Positions 34,970 through 47,324 of a DNA stretch of 64,000 bases are shown piece after piece. Source of the DNA: Hyaloscypha bicolor E (Eukaryota; Ascomycota; Leotiomycetes; Helotiales; Hyaloscyphaceae); NCBI RefSeq assembly GCF_002865645.1, contig NW_020194685.1, positions 558,001-622,000 on the forward strand, in the 5' to 3' direction. The number at the start of each line of letters is the position of its first letter. Positions within the stretch are counted from its first letter, which is position 1. The notes beneath the pieces are model-generated. The model saw only the letters and a program-made list of their open reading frames with translations. It made no database searches and was not told the DNA's origin. The translations under genes and the position numbers were made by a program.

Positions 34970-36496
34970 TTGCTAAACCTGGTGAGGGAGGCGAATACGA
35001 ATGTAACAAGGAGAGCTCGGCGTATGGAGAAAGATTGCTATTCCAGATTGTATGGAAGGTGCATGCAAGTGGAGAATGCCGCATAAGTGTTGCAGCATTG
35101 ACGGCACGAAGGCGGGTGATATTTGTGTTTTTTGCCGTCTAACTTGCGGCATAGATTGCGGTGCTTCTGGTCAATAACCATTAATCTACTAAAGTGTTCG
35201 TCATGTGTTGTACCAAACGTGGTTCGTACAGTGGACTGACCCCCTCTTTATTGTCTTGCCATCTCCTAATTTCTCGAGTGAGATTAAGAACCTGAACCTA
35301 TTCTTCATTCAAACCGAAAAAGGGCTTACCAGTCTTGACAGTTTGTTGAACCATCCTTTTTCCCCGAGCTTTTTGAGCAGTGCGCGAAGCATGGGCATCC
35401 TCGTGTCATTCTATATAAGGATATACGCTGTGGGCAACACTCTTTCCATGCCGCAGCAAAGTTCTACACAATCCGATCAACACATCTCTGGGAGTGAGAT
35501 GTTCTGATACAATACTGTGATACGGCGTCAGAGCGCCACATGTACCTCGTGGTAAGCTTCACACCGGCAACGCATTGCTGTGGTTGGAGAATCCAACGCT
35601 TGTAATACCCCTTTGGCTTGACAGCAACTCCTTGTCTGACAATGAAAAGGGGTGAGATGGGATGACAGGGGTCCAGAGTCTGCTGACCTTCGGATGAGGT
35701 TTCGCCTCAGAATCGGGGACGTTGATGATAACAAATAATTAGTGGCAGCAGTCTTTGAAGTCTCCAAGCTCTTGACAACCTCCCTTGATGGTTGACTGGT
35801 CGTGTTTGCTAATAGCGGGCGTCGCAGTACTAAGCACGCCGTGGACTTAGTGGCTCTGGATGCCGTGTCTCGAGTTGAGACCTTTCGACGAGGGTTATCA
35901 TTTGTGCTTCGCAAAAGCATGCAATGAAAATGACAGAGCCGTTGATGAGATAATATGCACAACTTTCCACGTGGACCACAGGCCGGGGAAAGGGGAGGCG
36001 GGAAAGAAACCGTTGCGCTTTGGAGGAGGTATCGCCACAGCTCATGGTTAGATGCCAGACAGCGTGGCAAACCAGTCTGGTACGAATGCTGCAGAAGAAT
36101 AGAATACGGAAAGGGCAAGTCTCAACAAAGGGCCAATAACTGATGAGAAGTGTCGTTCTGAGTGTGAGCGGACGGTTAAACTTCGGCTCTCTTCTCGTAT
36201 ATTTGTGGGGACCGGAATGCCTTCCAAGCCAACGAGATGCGTGGTACATTTCACGACGTGGCCAAAGATGGGATAATGGACTGTGAAGTGGGGGTCGGTC
36301 ATCCATGCACTCTCCGATCGACAATAGGTAACTGAACCCCTCAACCCGTTCCTCCCTCTTCAAATCTTTCGTTTGCTGACGACTAAGAACAGCAGAGTTG
36401 TCAAGATAACGTCTAGCTGTTGTAATTCAATACATATAATTCATCTTGCACTGTTTTAACAGGACTTCCTGTTGACCCTCTTGTTTGATTATAAAT
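34970..36496. other. Intergenic, no gene supported
   Basis: Overlapping minus-strand frames (35528-36363) lack motifs and splice support. The last 100 bp include a TATA-like ttataaat (about 36490) just before the dioxygenase start. Confidence 0.45.
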
Positions 36497-37561
36497 ATGG
36501 CTCCATCAGCTCTTCTTCCCGAGGAAACAAGCGTGCTTGAGGCACCTTTGCCAACCAAGTTTTTGTAAGCTCCCAGTTTATGGGAAGATATTGTTTTGCT
36601 GACAGCTGAGATTAGGACCCAAGAAAAATGCACCGGCTGGGAATATGATCTGCGAGAAAAAGGATTCGCCGTTGTCAAGAACGCCATACCTCAGTACCGA
36701 GCCGCCAAGTATCAAGAGAAAGCCTATGAGTGGCTGAAGTCCTTCGGTACAGAGCTAGACTTCAACAGACCCGAGACCTGGATCAAAGAGAACCTACCAG
36801 TTCAAAGCAAGATCAACACATTCAACGGTTACTGCATGCTCCACGAGAAGTTCATGTGGGATGCCAGACAAGAGCCCGGGGTCCTAGACACATTCGCCAA
36901 AATCTGGGGTACGGAAGAACTACTCGCCAGTTTTGACAGCTTGAACATCACATTCCCCAACCGAAAGGATGTCGAGAAATTGGGAGCATGGGAACACGTC
37001 GATCAAAGTCCTTTCCGGAGAGGTTTGCACTGCATCCAAGGGATCATCGCCCTGAGCCCTTCTGGCCCAGAAGACGGAGGCTTGCTCGTCTATCCCGGAT
37101 CTCACAAACTGATGGACGAGTTCCTCGACACACAAACAGACAAGAGCACTTGGGAACGCATCGACCGGTTTGTCTTCGACCAATCTCAACTTTCGTGGTT
37201 CACAGCACGCGGTATCCAACCTGAGAAGGTCTGCGCGGAGGTCGGTGATCTGATTCTGTGGGACAGCCGCACGATCCATTACGGCAGTGTGCCGGGTGAG
37301 AAAAGTACTCAGATTCGAACTGCGATCTATGCTGCGTACACGCCTGCGAGACTTGCGAGTGAAGAGACACTGAAGAAGAAGACGGAGATCTTTGGGCAGT
37401 GGGGTGGCACGACGCATTGGCCGCATGACAATATTCGGATCAGGGAGGTGAAAACGTTCTTGGAGGATGGAACCAGGGATCCAAGGGATAGGGATGAACC
37501 GCTTGAGAAGCCAGAGATGACGGATAAGTTGTTGAAGTTGGCTGGTGTGAAGAGGTATTGA
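36497..37561 (+). CDS. Phytanoyl-CoA dioxygenase (PhyH) family protein
   Basis: Two exons (36497-36564 and 36616-37561) give about 337 aa. The intron ends at gattag (36615), not at the earlier cag (36605): only the later acceptor avoids a stop, and a ctgac branch site lies just upstream. The Fe(II)/2-oxoglutarate motif is visible: WEHVDQS (His150, Asp152), the distal DSRTIHYG (His244) and Arg257 in TQIRTAIYAAY for the 2-oxoglutarate carboxylate. VYPGSHKLMDEF is a typical core strand. The family hydroxylates varied substrates, from phytanoyl-CoA to secondary metabolites. No peroxisomal tripeptide ends the protein (KRY) and no biosynthetic neighbours are present, so the substrate is open. Confidence 0.88.
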
Positions 37562-38749
37562 ATGAGTCGTGAAAGGTCAGCACGAAGTATTGGGGACGGG
37601 AGAGGCATCTTCAGCGTGATATAGTGGGGTAGATAGCCGGTCATTACACCCAATTCGAAAATATATCTTCTTCAATCTCTCTCTGTCTTGAAGCTCAATG
37701 CCATCTGCAACTTCAGGGGATTTGGGAAGCACGGTGGTGATTCGAGACGCAGAACTCCAAAAGTGGGATGTGCCAAGTATGAACTGCTTTCGTTATTCAG
37801 CCGGATACGGAACCGTTCTCAAGATGCAGCTTTCCAAGCTTGGAAGCCTATCCGTTGCCTTTCGATAGTGAGATCTATCCTAGCAGTCCACCTAGAACAG
37901 AAGGTGGTCAACCTGTCAATGGGCCTGTCAATAGGTGCGCTGATCCAGCAGAGAAAGGACTTCAGAATCCCAAAATCTCGATCTTAAATATTCCAACATA
38001 AGCTTTGGGGCTGGTGGGGTATTTCTGATGATTTCACACTTCCTGAGATTCGAATTTTGCTCAGATGCGTTGAGGAGAGATGACATTGACAAGACTAACC
38101 ACAGGCCTCCACCATGCTAGCTTTTGAGCGTCAATTCAGGCTATGCAAGCGCCCTCACAAGGCGCCAAACAATTCGTGGTCATGCCACCGTTCAGAAAAT
38201 CCGTAAGGCCATCTTCAAAACAAAGTTTCAGGGTCTTTCGTCGACCGCCAGTCCAGTGGCTGTCGCTTCGCTGGACCCCTGAATCGGGCGCTTCTCTGAC
38301 GCTTCGTTTCTCGCTTGGCGAAGCCTGCTTTTTTGACCGGCGGCCCAATGCCAACAACACCTCGAACATGACGTATCCAGACCCTTGAAGAGAGACTCCA
38401 AGATCTTCACATCCAGCAAATCTATCCAGATTGGACGAACTGTCCGTGGCTGAGTCAATCCTACCCAGTGGTTGGGCCGGCGATGGTGAGAACGTGGCAG
38501 GGTAAGTGAAGGACAATCAGGGCAGGTATCCTGGAATGTGGTTCACTGCCTGTCGGTTTTTTCTGTCGCGCGTTTGTATGATGTCGTTGCAAGACACCAT
38601 GGTCTGTCTCTTATTGCTATTCATATTCACTGGCTCGCTGTGACTGCGAAGCAGATTAAAGCTCATCTCCTCCCAACCACTCTTGCTCATGGACATACCC
38701 AACACATAGCACCACTCCTCATCAAGCAGTACTCTAATCACCAGTCGCC
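37562..38749. other. Intergenic, no gene supported
   Basis: Short frames overlap on both strands (38136-38516) without motifs. The final 100 bp are C/A-rich leader sequence of the SUR7-like gene. Confidence 0.5.
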
Positions 38750-39828
38750 ATGCGTCTAACAGCCCTCTTCCCCCTGGCCTGTGCCGTTGTGGCCTTCGTG
38801 CTCTCCATGCTTTGTCTATTTGCGGGCCACAAGCCTGGCTTCATGGAGGATTATGCCATTGTGACTGTATGATATCATCTCCTCAAAGCTCAAGCAAGAC
38901 TGACATTTCTACTCCAGCTCAACACCTCTACTCTTGGACATAACCTCATTCCAACAGCAACGACCTCATCTGGACCTTCACCGACTGCGACTTCGATCGG
39001 TTCATTCTTCAGCAGTATCGCGCACAACATCTCAAGCACAATTGAAGGCGACCTGAACAGTATAATTGGCGATGTTGCAGATAAGTTGGCAAAAGAAATC
39101 GGCATCAAGCAATGGTACAGCCTTCACTTGATGGATCTCTGCGAAGGGACATACGCTCCAAATGCCACGCAGAAGGGTGCGCATGAGAACGTGACCACTT
39201 GCTCAAACCAAACGGCAATGTGTAAGAAATCCTTACCTTATTTCCCCAAGACCTTAAACTAACAGCTTCTTGAACAGACCATTTCGACATCTCCAAGCAA
39301 CTAAACCAAGAACTCGAAATCGGCCCTCTACACATAAACTTGTCCGATATCAATTGGCCATCCGAGATCCAAGACGGCCTCAACGCCTTGAACACCGCAC
39401 TCGATGCTACTTTCGTCCTCTACGCCATCGGCATCGCGGCAGCAGGATGTGCCATCCTCGCATCGCTCGTAGCCTGCTTCCTGCACGGATCCCACCTGAT
39501 CTCATTCGGCAACTGGGGCCTCGCAACGATAAGCTTCCTCGCGCTGCTCATTGCATCAATCATCGTCACCGTCGTCCAGTCGAAAGCCACAAAGCTGATT
39601 AACAAGTACGGGAATGAGATTGGTGCGTATGCGTATAAGGGAAACAAATACTTGGTTTTGACGTGGGTCGCGGTTGCGGTTATGTTCTTGGCGATGTTGG
39701 CGTGGGTTGCGGAGTTTTGTGTGGGGAAGAGGAATAAAGGGCGTGAGTATACTGAGAAGTCGTCCGGACGGGGATGGGGACGAAGCCGGAGGAGTGATGA
39801 GGCTGCGCTGAGGAGGAGTGGTGTTTAG
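38750..39828 (+). CDS. SUR7/PalI-family four-span membrane protein
   Basis: Three exons (38750-38866, 38918-39221 and 39278-39828) give about 323 aa. The first helix (LFPLACAVVAFVLSMLCLFA) is followed by a large outer loop with several N-x-T/S sites and the WYSLHLMDLCEGTYAPNAT element, whose Cys-containing motif is typical of SUR7-type proteins; a second Cys lies in NVTTCSN. Three more helices follow (FVLYAIGIAAAGCAILASLV, LATISFLALLIASIIVTVV and VLTWVAVAVMFLAMLAWVA). The tail is short and basic. Relatives mark eisosomes or act as pH-sensing PalI proteins at the plasma membrane. The short tail fits SUR7-like rather than long-tailed PalI, but which one is not decided by sequence alone. Confidence 0.85.
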
Positions 39829-40811
39829 GTCAGGAGCGTGGGGAAGACTGGATTAAGTCTGGAGAATAAAATCGGTGAAGGCTATAAGACGACAGACAGA
39901 TGACATGATGATGGATATGCATACCTTCCTTGAATATCGGCGATAGGTGGGACTTTTGAGTTCTCGGGCGAAATCGGCAGACATTCTCTTGGGCATCAGA
40001 GCATTGCAGTTAGATCTCGATACCCTACATAATTTCAAATTTGTACAATACCTTCAAGCATGGAATTTCGTTTAAAAAAATTGGGTTCTCTTTGTGTCTT
40101 TGACATTGGGCTTCTCCTCGCTTTGGTTCCGTCGATATAGTTTTATAATCTTCTGTAAAGGGTGGACTGAACTGGAGATTCTCTGACAATTTACGCAAAG
40201 ATACGGGTGAGACACAGCATTGATTTCTCCCAAGGTTATCCCACAAGAGATGAAGAAAATCAGAGGCAATGTGTATGCGAGTCATTTGAGTACCCCAAAC
40301 TCCTCAATTGTTCACTCTCATTCGTCAGCTTCGTAGCTCATCAACGATTCAATCAAGCTTAACCTTATCTGATCCGCATCCCTGCACAGCTGAGTTTCGG
40401 CAGCACTCGCCATTCAAGCTTCACAACGACCATGGCCCAGACTTTTGCTGCCTTCCCCACATGCAGTTGTCGATACCCATTGCCATCGGGCGCCCCGAGT
40501 AGTATCAATTGACGCATTTGACGCATTTGACGCACTCTGTATGTGCATGGTAAAGAAAAGAAAAGAAAAAAGTGGCGTGGTTAGCGGGTGCAGATCGTGA
40601 GATCAGGAAAGCACCATGAGCAAACGGAAACTGAGACCTGAAGCTTGGCTAGCTTGGTAGCGCCTTGGTAGGAGACACTTCACCTCTTTTCTCTGCAGAA
40701 TCGCCTTCTTCTTCTTCTCTCTCTCTTATTCACATTTGGTGGAAGTATTGATTGCAGCAGAAATACTGAAGACACTCTCACGACGCAACGCGTTTGGGAA
40801 GGATAGCAACT
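39829..40811. other. Intergenic; short simple repeats
   Basis: Contains a three-unit direct repeat (tgacgcatt, about 40510-40535) and an aagaaaagaaaagaaaa tract near 40555. Pyrimidine-rich ttcttcttctctctctctt (about 40707-40726) precedes the PNS1-like start and is probably promoter sequence. Confidence 0.5.
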
Positions 40812-42644
40812 ATGGCGTACAATCAACCTCAACATGGAGGCGCCGCAGACGCGTATTATCAGGAAGGCCACCAGGATATTGGCGCACAGCAGCAGGGACA
40901 ATACCAGCAGCAGCCGTACGGTTATGCTGTAGCGCAAGGGGGGAGTTTTCATTCTCCACTTCCTCAGCAACCTCAATACCAGCAGCAAGCTCCCCCACCA
41001 CAGCAGTACCAACAGCAAGCCCCTCCACCGCAGCAATACCCTCAACGACCTCCCCATTATGGCAAACAACCAGACACCGGCAATGGCGAGAAGATGGGCT
41101 TCGATCAGACGTTCACAATCGATCGGCCAAAATACAATGACGTATGGGCTTCGGTGCTTTTTATCTTGACATTTTGTGGATTCACTGCGGTCTCGGTTTT
41201 GTCAATTCGTGGCTATGCAACTACAAATCAGGGGAGTGGGATCTATAACGGTGGCTCTGCAAACAGCGTTGCGTTGAATAGCAATACTATCATTCTCTTG
41301 TTAGTTTTCGCGAGACGGGCTGGTGATGGAGGCTGACTTTATACAGTGCTTTCATCCTAGCGGTAGCATTTTGCTTCTCGTTCGCATACTTCTGGATTAT
41401 TCGCGCGTTTACGAAGCAGTAGGTTTCCAAAGCCCCAATCAAGTGGTGGAAGACTGACAGGCCATTGCAGAGCCATCTGGATCACTGGTATCCTTCAAAT
41501 CGTCCTTGGCATTGGCACAGCGGTCGTATACTTCGCCAGACATTACTACAGCGCAGCCATTGTCTTCCTCATCTTCTCGGTTTTCTACATAATCTGCTTT
41601 ATCAGCTGGATCCCACGAATACCCTTTTCGGTCCTGATGCTCCAGACCGTGATTGATGTCGCCAAGAACTATGGACATGTCTTCATTGTCTCGTTGGTGG
41701 GTGGGCTCGTGGCGACTGCGTATGCAGCATGGTTTTCCGTGACATTAGTTGCGGTATATGCGAAATACTACCCAGGGCAACCCGGCTGTGATGCCAGTGG
41801 CGGTAGCTGCAGCAAGGGCAAGGTCATTGGACTTCTGGTCTTCATCACCTTCGCCTCATACTGGATCTCAGAAGTCATCAAGAACGTGATGCATTGCACT
41901 ATCTCAGGTGTCTATGGCTCGTGGTACTTCTGCGCCAACAAGCCAAGCGGATTCCCGAAAGGAGCAACTCGAGGAGCTTTCAAGCGTTCAATGACCTACA
42001 GTTTTGGCAGTATCAGCTTTGGAAGCTTGATCGTTGCCATTATCCAATTCCTCCGCCAGGCATGCTCGATTGCCCAACAAAATGAGGCAGCGCAAGGAAA
42101 CCTCATGGGCCAAATCTTCTTTTGCATCTTGGGATGCTTCATCGGTCTTCTTGATTGGGCTGTTCAATTCATCAACGAATATGCTTTCTCCTACATTGCC
42201 CTGTACGGGAAGGCATATATACCAGCCGCTAAGGTACGTCACTTCCCCTTTACATATATCATATGCTGACTGAGCCAGACAACCTGGACAATGATGAGGG
42301 ACCGTGGCATTGATGCTCTCGTCAACGAATGTCTCATCAATCCCGTCCTCACCATGGGCGCCGTCTTCGTTGCCTACGTTTGCTCTTTCCTCGCCTATCT
42401 CTACGTCTCCTTCACCAAGCCCGCCTACAACGACGGCGACGCCTTCACCGCCGTAATTATGGCCTTCGCCTTCCTTGTCGGCCTCCAGATCGCCAATATC
42501 TTCTTGGTGCCGATCAAGAGTGGTGTGGCTACGTTCTTTGTCGCCATGGCGTTCGATCCGCAGGTTTTGATTCAAGAGTTTCCGGATTTGTGGCAGAGGT
42601 TGGTGCAGGTCTACCCGCATGTGCAGATTGCGGTTCATGCTTAG
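40812..42644 (+). CDS. PNS1: PNS1-like choline-transporter-like (CTL/SLC44) protein
   Basis: Four exons (40812-41299, 41347-41418, 41471-42233 and 42279-42644) splice in phase to about 562 aa. The N-terminal tail is Gln/Pro/Tyr-rich with QYQQQAPPPQQ repeats. The CTL core has about ten membrane spans, including WASVLFILTFCGFTAVSVLS, AIWITGILQIVLGIGTAVVY, IVFLIFSVFYIICFISWIP and VIGLLVFITFASYWISEVIK. The family block VMHCTISGVYGSWYF, then SMTYSFGSISFGSLIVAI, is present, as is the C-terminal NECLINPVLTMGAVFVAYVC. PNS1 is a plasma-membrane protein of the choline-transporter-like family; transport activity in fungi is not firmly shown. The start is the ATG at 40812; in-frame sequence upstream has no ATG. 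Confidence 0.93.
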
Positions 42645-43117
42645 GGGCTGAAAGGGGGAGTTGAAGTGTTGGGTGGGCTTTGATGAATGGAGGCGGGATT
42701 TTATACACGAGAGATACCCTAGATGGCGTTTAGGATGTTGAACGGTCTACCAGGATCATGGCATTGTATTAGGTTACGAGTAACACGAATATCGTGTTTA
42801 TTGGTAAAGTAGACAGGTTACGCAATAGAGGCTTAGTATTGACAATCCCTTTAGACTTTTTATATTGAGAGAGCGAGGAGGTAAGCAACTGCTTCTTTAC
42901 TTTACTCATTCAAGACTGATTTTTGCAGACAGCGACGTTGCACCGGGTACTTCAATGATCGAATGCTTTCGAACAATCCAGTAATCGCACTTCGATCCCC
43001 GCTCTAAAATCCTCGCGAGTGCAGGACATCAAAACATTTCACTAGCTTGGACCGGAAAGTTCCCACTGGGCCTGCGAGCTTAAACATTGAACGTCTCTCA
43101 CTTATGGAAGATTCGGG
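42645..43117. other. Intergenic, AT-rich
   Basis: 3' flank of the PNS1-like gene. No feature was seen apart from AT-richness near 42780-42860. Confidence 0.5.
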
Positions 43118-44520
43118 GTGGTCATGCTTGGTGGTACCAAGTCATTTTCAAACACTCTCCGAGCTTTCGCCTCCTTTGATTACAATTCGGACAGAGCAAG
43201 AAAGGCTGTAGCAAATGAAAAGCAACTGGCACCTGAACTGTCCAATATCGATGCTTTTGCTTTATTTACGGACATATTGTTGAATCATTTGAGTCAGAAT
43301 TCGGAAACCCAAGGCGCGCCACCAATTGAAACCCCCGTTTCCTGCCGAAAGATCTCGAATGAAATCAGAAACATCATCCAAAGCTTGGCCGATTCGACTG
43401 AGGATTTATATGTGAAGCCGCTGCGTCAAAGAGATGGCTCAAATTTGCAACTTGCACAAAGTCGTCAAATTGGGGTTATCTCGTCAGCATTGGCCCATAC
43501 CAGGAATTTAAGAGATAAGTTATATCAATTTACCTTAGGGCTGGGTTTTTCCAAACGCTAATTTGGCTTTTAGAGCGTGGTTTTGTTCCCAGAACTACAT
43601 CAAAACGTTGGCTACCTGTGTGCTGTTCGGCACTAGCAGAATCCTTGAACTTTCTTCGAACCTCAATGGCCAAGGATTCTGGATTATTGAACCCAAAATA
43701 TTTGAATCCTCACAGCTTATTGGCTCTGTCATTCGATGGTCCGGATCCCCTAAATGACGATGCTCGATTCGGAGCTGCTGGACGTCCAACCACGGGATTC
43801 GAAAATTGGATTCGAAATCGGTTGTCAAGTGTTGAGGACGCTCCAATATTCATTAGACTCAAAAGAGAGTTGTTGGCACCACAACAACTTAAGTTTCCAT
43901 CAAGTGGAAGCGATTCTTCATGCCATGTGGTCCCTGGTTACGTACAAAAGCATGATGTGAAATCACAAGTTTCCCGCACCGCCATCACGTGAAATAAAAC
44001 CCTCCGCTGTTTTGCGCTGGTGCCTGAGGAATTCGGGGTCGATCTGAGCTCGCTTAGCCCTTCCAAGCTCGACCTCGTCGCCACCCTTAGGAAAGCAGCG
44101 AGGTGGATAGAAGTACCGTAAGTCAAAGGCACCGTGATATCCTCGCAGAGCAGAAGACATCTGACCCGAATATACAGGTTATGACTGTTCTGCCGCAGGA
44201 CTACTGGTCACTTGGATAATAATATTATCTCTCCTCAAGTCTCATCCTCCTTCTCTGATTCCCCAACGCATCTCCTCTAGAAGATCCGGCAGACAGTGGT
44301 CCCTATGGCCGATTCCAACGAGCTTCCATTTCCCCAAAAAAAAGCTTGGAGGACATAAAAGAAATCGATAAAGTTTTGGAGAAATTGGGGAAGATGCTTC
44401 AAAAGGCTAACCCACCAAGGATGGGACCGAATTATGTGTAGATCCTGAACTGCCTGCTGCAGCGAAAGAACTCCTTGATAGGCTGTGTCTCAAGGTACCT
44501 AGCCTCAATAAGTTGGTTTT
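43118..44520 (+). pseudogene. Decayed multi-exon gene, family not recognised
   Basis: A good frame (43118-43558) includes ADSTEDLYVKPLRQRDGSNL. After a frame change it continues as LLERGFVPRTTSKRWLPVCC, SFDGPDPLNDDARFGAAGR and FENWIRNRLSSVEDAPIFI, meets one TGA at 43990-43992, and goes on in the same frame as KTLRCFALVPEEFGVDLSSL to a clear donor (gtaagtc, near 44119). Further pieces (MADSNELPFPQK, a shift at an A8 run near 44337, DIKEIDKVLEKLGKMLQK, then another shift and ELPAAAKELLDRLCLK at about 44430-44492) follow. The number of lesions argues for a dead gene. No domain could be named. Confidence 0.55.
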
Positions 44521-45471
44521 GTAATAAAGCTAACTAGAGACAAGGGAAGCAAGAGATATAACATACTAAGAATCCATGGTCCGAACACCAAGAGTATTGG
44601 CACCTGGGACATAGTTCCCATACAAGTCTGGGGGTTCGATCCAATATTAGATGGGGTAGAATTAAAGCCAAAAACAATGTTGCATCTCACGAAAAGGGTT
44701 GAGATTAAGGTAGTAGGAAGGTCAATTTTGGATCTCCTTCTTGCTGACAACTAGGAATGTGAAAGGAATGAGTCGAAATACTCTAAGAAATCCGGGATGG
44801 CTTTCTCGTCAGAAGAAAGACCTGGATTAGCGTTTTCAAGTCTAGCTCAAATAGTTTTAGCCTTCAGATTTCTTGCATAATAGTCATGATTTACATACCT
44901 TTCTTGGGTCGATCCTCTCGTCCTAATACGGCCGTTATCTCTTTCCGGAAAGGTTTGGGCCGAAATACCTCTAAGAAGAGGTGTGAATCGACAAATTCTT
45001 GGTACGAAACCGAATATCCAAGGGCAGAGCAGATGGTTTCGGGACTGCGTTGGCTCAAAGTGACTCCCAAGCCGGGGGTGGCACAATCTCCGACAAGGCG
45101 TGGGACAATGAAGCGCCCGCGATGGAATGCCCGAACATAACTAGGTGAAGGAGAGACAACACGGCTGTTTACAACCCTTTTCAGAAAGCAATATCAAATT
45201 TAAATTTAACATACAGTACGCCTGCATCAACAGTTGAGTGAGACCTAAACCACGAACGCCAAAACCTAACGCCATTGAACAATGTTAAGCAGGAACAAGT
45301 ACAACAACTATTCCCGGCAAATCAAACAGAACTACCAATACAAAACAAGAACGATAACAAGCGAAAAGAAAATGAGAAGACTTGACTTGAAGAGCTAGAG
45401 TTCAAACCAGCCAGAAACTCAAAGCACTTGCAAAATTTTCCTCCCAAAACACCAAACATAAGGCTGAAATT
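44521..45471. other. 3' side of Argonaute locus, no gene supported
   Basis: Scattered short frames occur on both strands (44505-45140). The part near 45180-45400 is A-rich and probably contains the Argonaute transcript end. Confidence 0.45.
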
Positions 45472-47316
45472 TTACACATAAAACATACACTTATCAAGAG
45501 CCGCGCTCCAAGGATTCTTCCTTGTGTCATTGGTCTGTCTAGGTGCCTTCCAGACCCGGGAATCTTCCTCATGCGCCTTGATATAACTCAGATCCTCGGA
45601 TGTGTCCGCGGGAGCTGATACAGAGAGTCTCGGCGATGACTTCTTCTGTGGCGACGTCGTCTTTTTGGAATGGCCGACGGGCTTTCCTTCATCCTTGTCG
45701 TTGTTGAGGAGTCCGTCAAGAGCAGGCTTCATGTAGCATCTGAGACGATCACAAAGGAGATCTGCATAACGTGCTGGAATGCAGACCGAGACTGCCTTGG
45801 TGGCTCGGGCACTTGTGTAACAGAGGTTATTCGTCTACGTTGACATTAGCATGAGAGTGGGAATTTCAGATACATGGAATACAGAGTGATTTACGATTTG
45901 CTGGAGTTCTAGGAGGGCGTAGTTATTGTCATCATAGAGAACAACATAGTGGCCACTACGAGCTGTGCCAAGGCCGCTGTGGTGGCTTTGAAGGTAGAAG
46001 TCCCGATAGAATGGATCAACTACTGTGGTATCAATGATCTTGCTGGAGGTGAGGCTTAAGTCAATTTTCTTATCTCCTGCTTCATTTTTCTGGAGTTCCT
46101 TGTGCGGGAAGAAGCGAGCGTGATGCCGTTTCGTTACAACTAGGAGCGTCAATTTCGGCATCCACCTTTCACCCTTTCTGAATTTGTTATTCTTGAAGTC
46201 TTTCTTGACTTCCTCAAAAGCTTGTTGGCATCCGTCGAGAATCTGGTCTTTTTCTTCGTCCAAGACCATTCCATATTGGCTTTCGCTGACGCCGTCACGG
46301 TAGAATAACAAGTGACTAGGAACTCTCCCTTTCCAGGGTGCGGTCTTCATGGTGCGATCCTCTTTAGTTTTGTTATACCAAGCGATGACGCGTTCCTTCA
46401 TCATTCCCTCCAGGTCAACAATGTGCTGGTACAAGGTCAGTCTGAAGTCATCAAAGATCAGTACATTTGTCTAGGATCCTTACCTCTTCCTTTCCTTTTT
46501 GGAGCCGTGCTGAACCCAAGTAGCAACTCGAGTCATCTTGATCGGTTGCAACGACACCTGCCATAGATGGACAGCTATGTTGATGTCCTTCTTTCGGATG
46601 TGTCACATCCGCGCCAATGATCATGGTATTTTTTCGAGCACCGGAAGATTTTCCTCGTTCTCCTCCACTTGTTGCAAGTACACTACCTGTAATTTTGTGG
46701 CTCACGCCTTTCAATTTCGAATTGATTTTCAAACTAAAAGCCTGACAGTTAGTCTTAATCAGGGTATTCTGAATGAAAACACATACCAGATATTGGCACG
46801 AAGCGTCGCATCGCCAACTTTCTTCAGCTTGTCATTGGTGATGCAAACCGTTGGGATTCCAACCTCGCAGTCACCCCAGCGTTTGATTTCGGAATACAGC
46901 GGAATGTCTCTTTTGGGGAGCACTACCAACATGAAACGAATTTGAGATGGATCTTGGTTCAACGAGGTGAAAGTCTCATCAAATATTTTCCGACACTCCT
47001 CCCGATATCCTTGGTTGAAGACATTGACCTCTTGTGAGGAAGGTTTGGGTGAGTCTGGTGGGCTCGGGGGAACCCCTGGTTGTGATACTATAATTTTAAT
47101 GCCGTTGCCTACTAGCGAATACCGAACCATTTCGTTTCGTATGATGTTGATGGAGCCTTCAAGGACTGCCTTTCCAGTCAGATTTATGACGTTCAAACTC
47201 GTACAGGCCACGCCCCGCTTGAGAAATGACGATTGCTCAGCAAGATTCCAAGCTCCGTTATTGATCCTTGCGGTCTTTTGTTGCTTGGTATCATTGTTGA
47301 AAAGCAATTTAGGAGG

Positions 47317-47324
47317 ACCAAGAG
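47317..47324. repeat. Left 8 bp target-site duplication of hAT element
   Basis: ACCAAGAG directly precedes the element and is repeated exactly at its other side. An 8 bp duplication is diagnostic of hAT transposition. Confidence 0.97.

Noticed and set aside
35528..36363. Minus-strand frames of 177-196 codons upstream of the dioxygenase
   Set aside because: Overlapping frames without motif, start context or splice support.
36497..39828. Secondary-metabolite cluster around the PhyH-like gene
   Set aside because: Neighbours are trafficking, membrane and transporter genes. No synthase, P450 or pathway regulator is present.
43938..44160. Minus-strand frames opposite the decayed gene
   Set aside because: The plus-strand reading gives longer, protein-like text and a canonical donor; the minus frames are its shadow.
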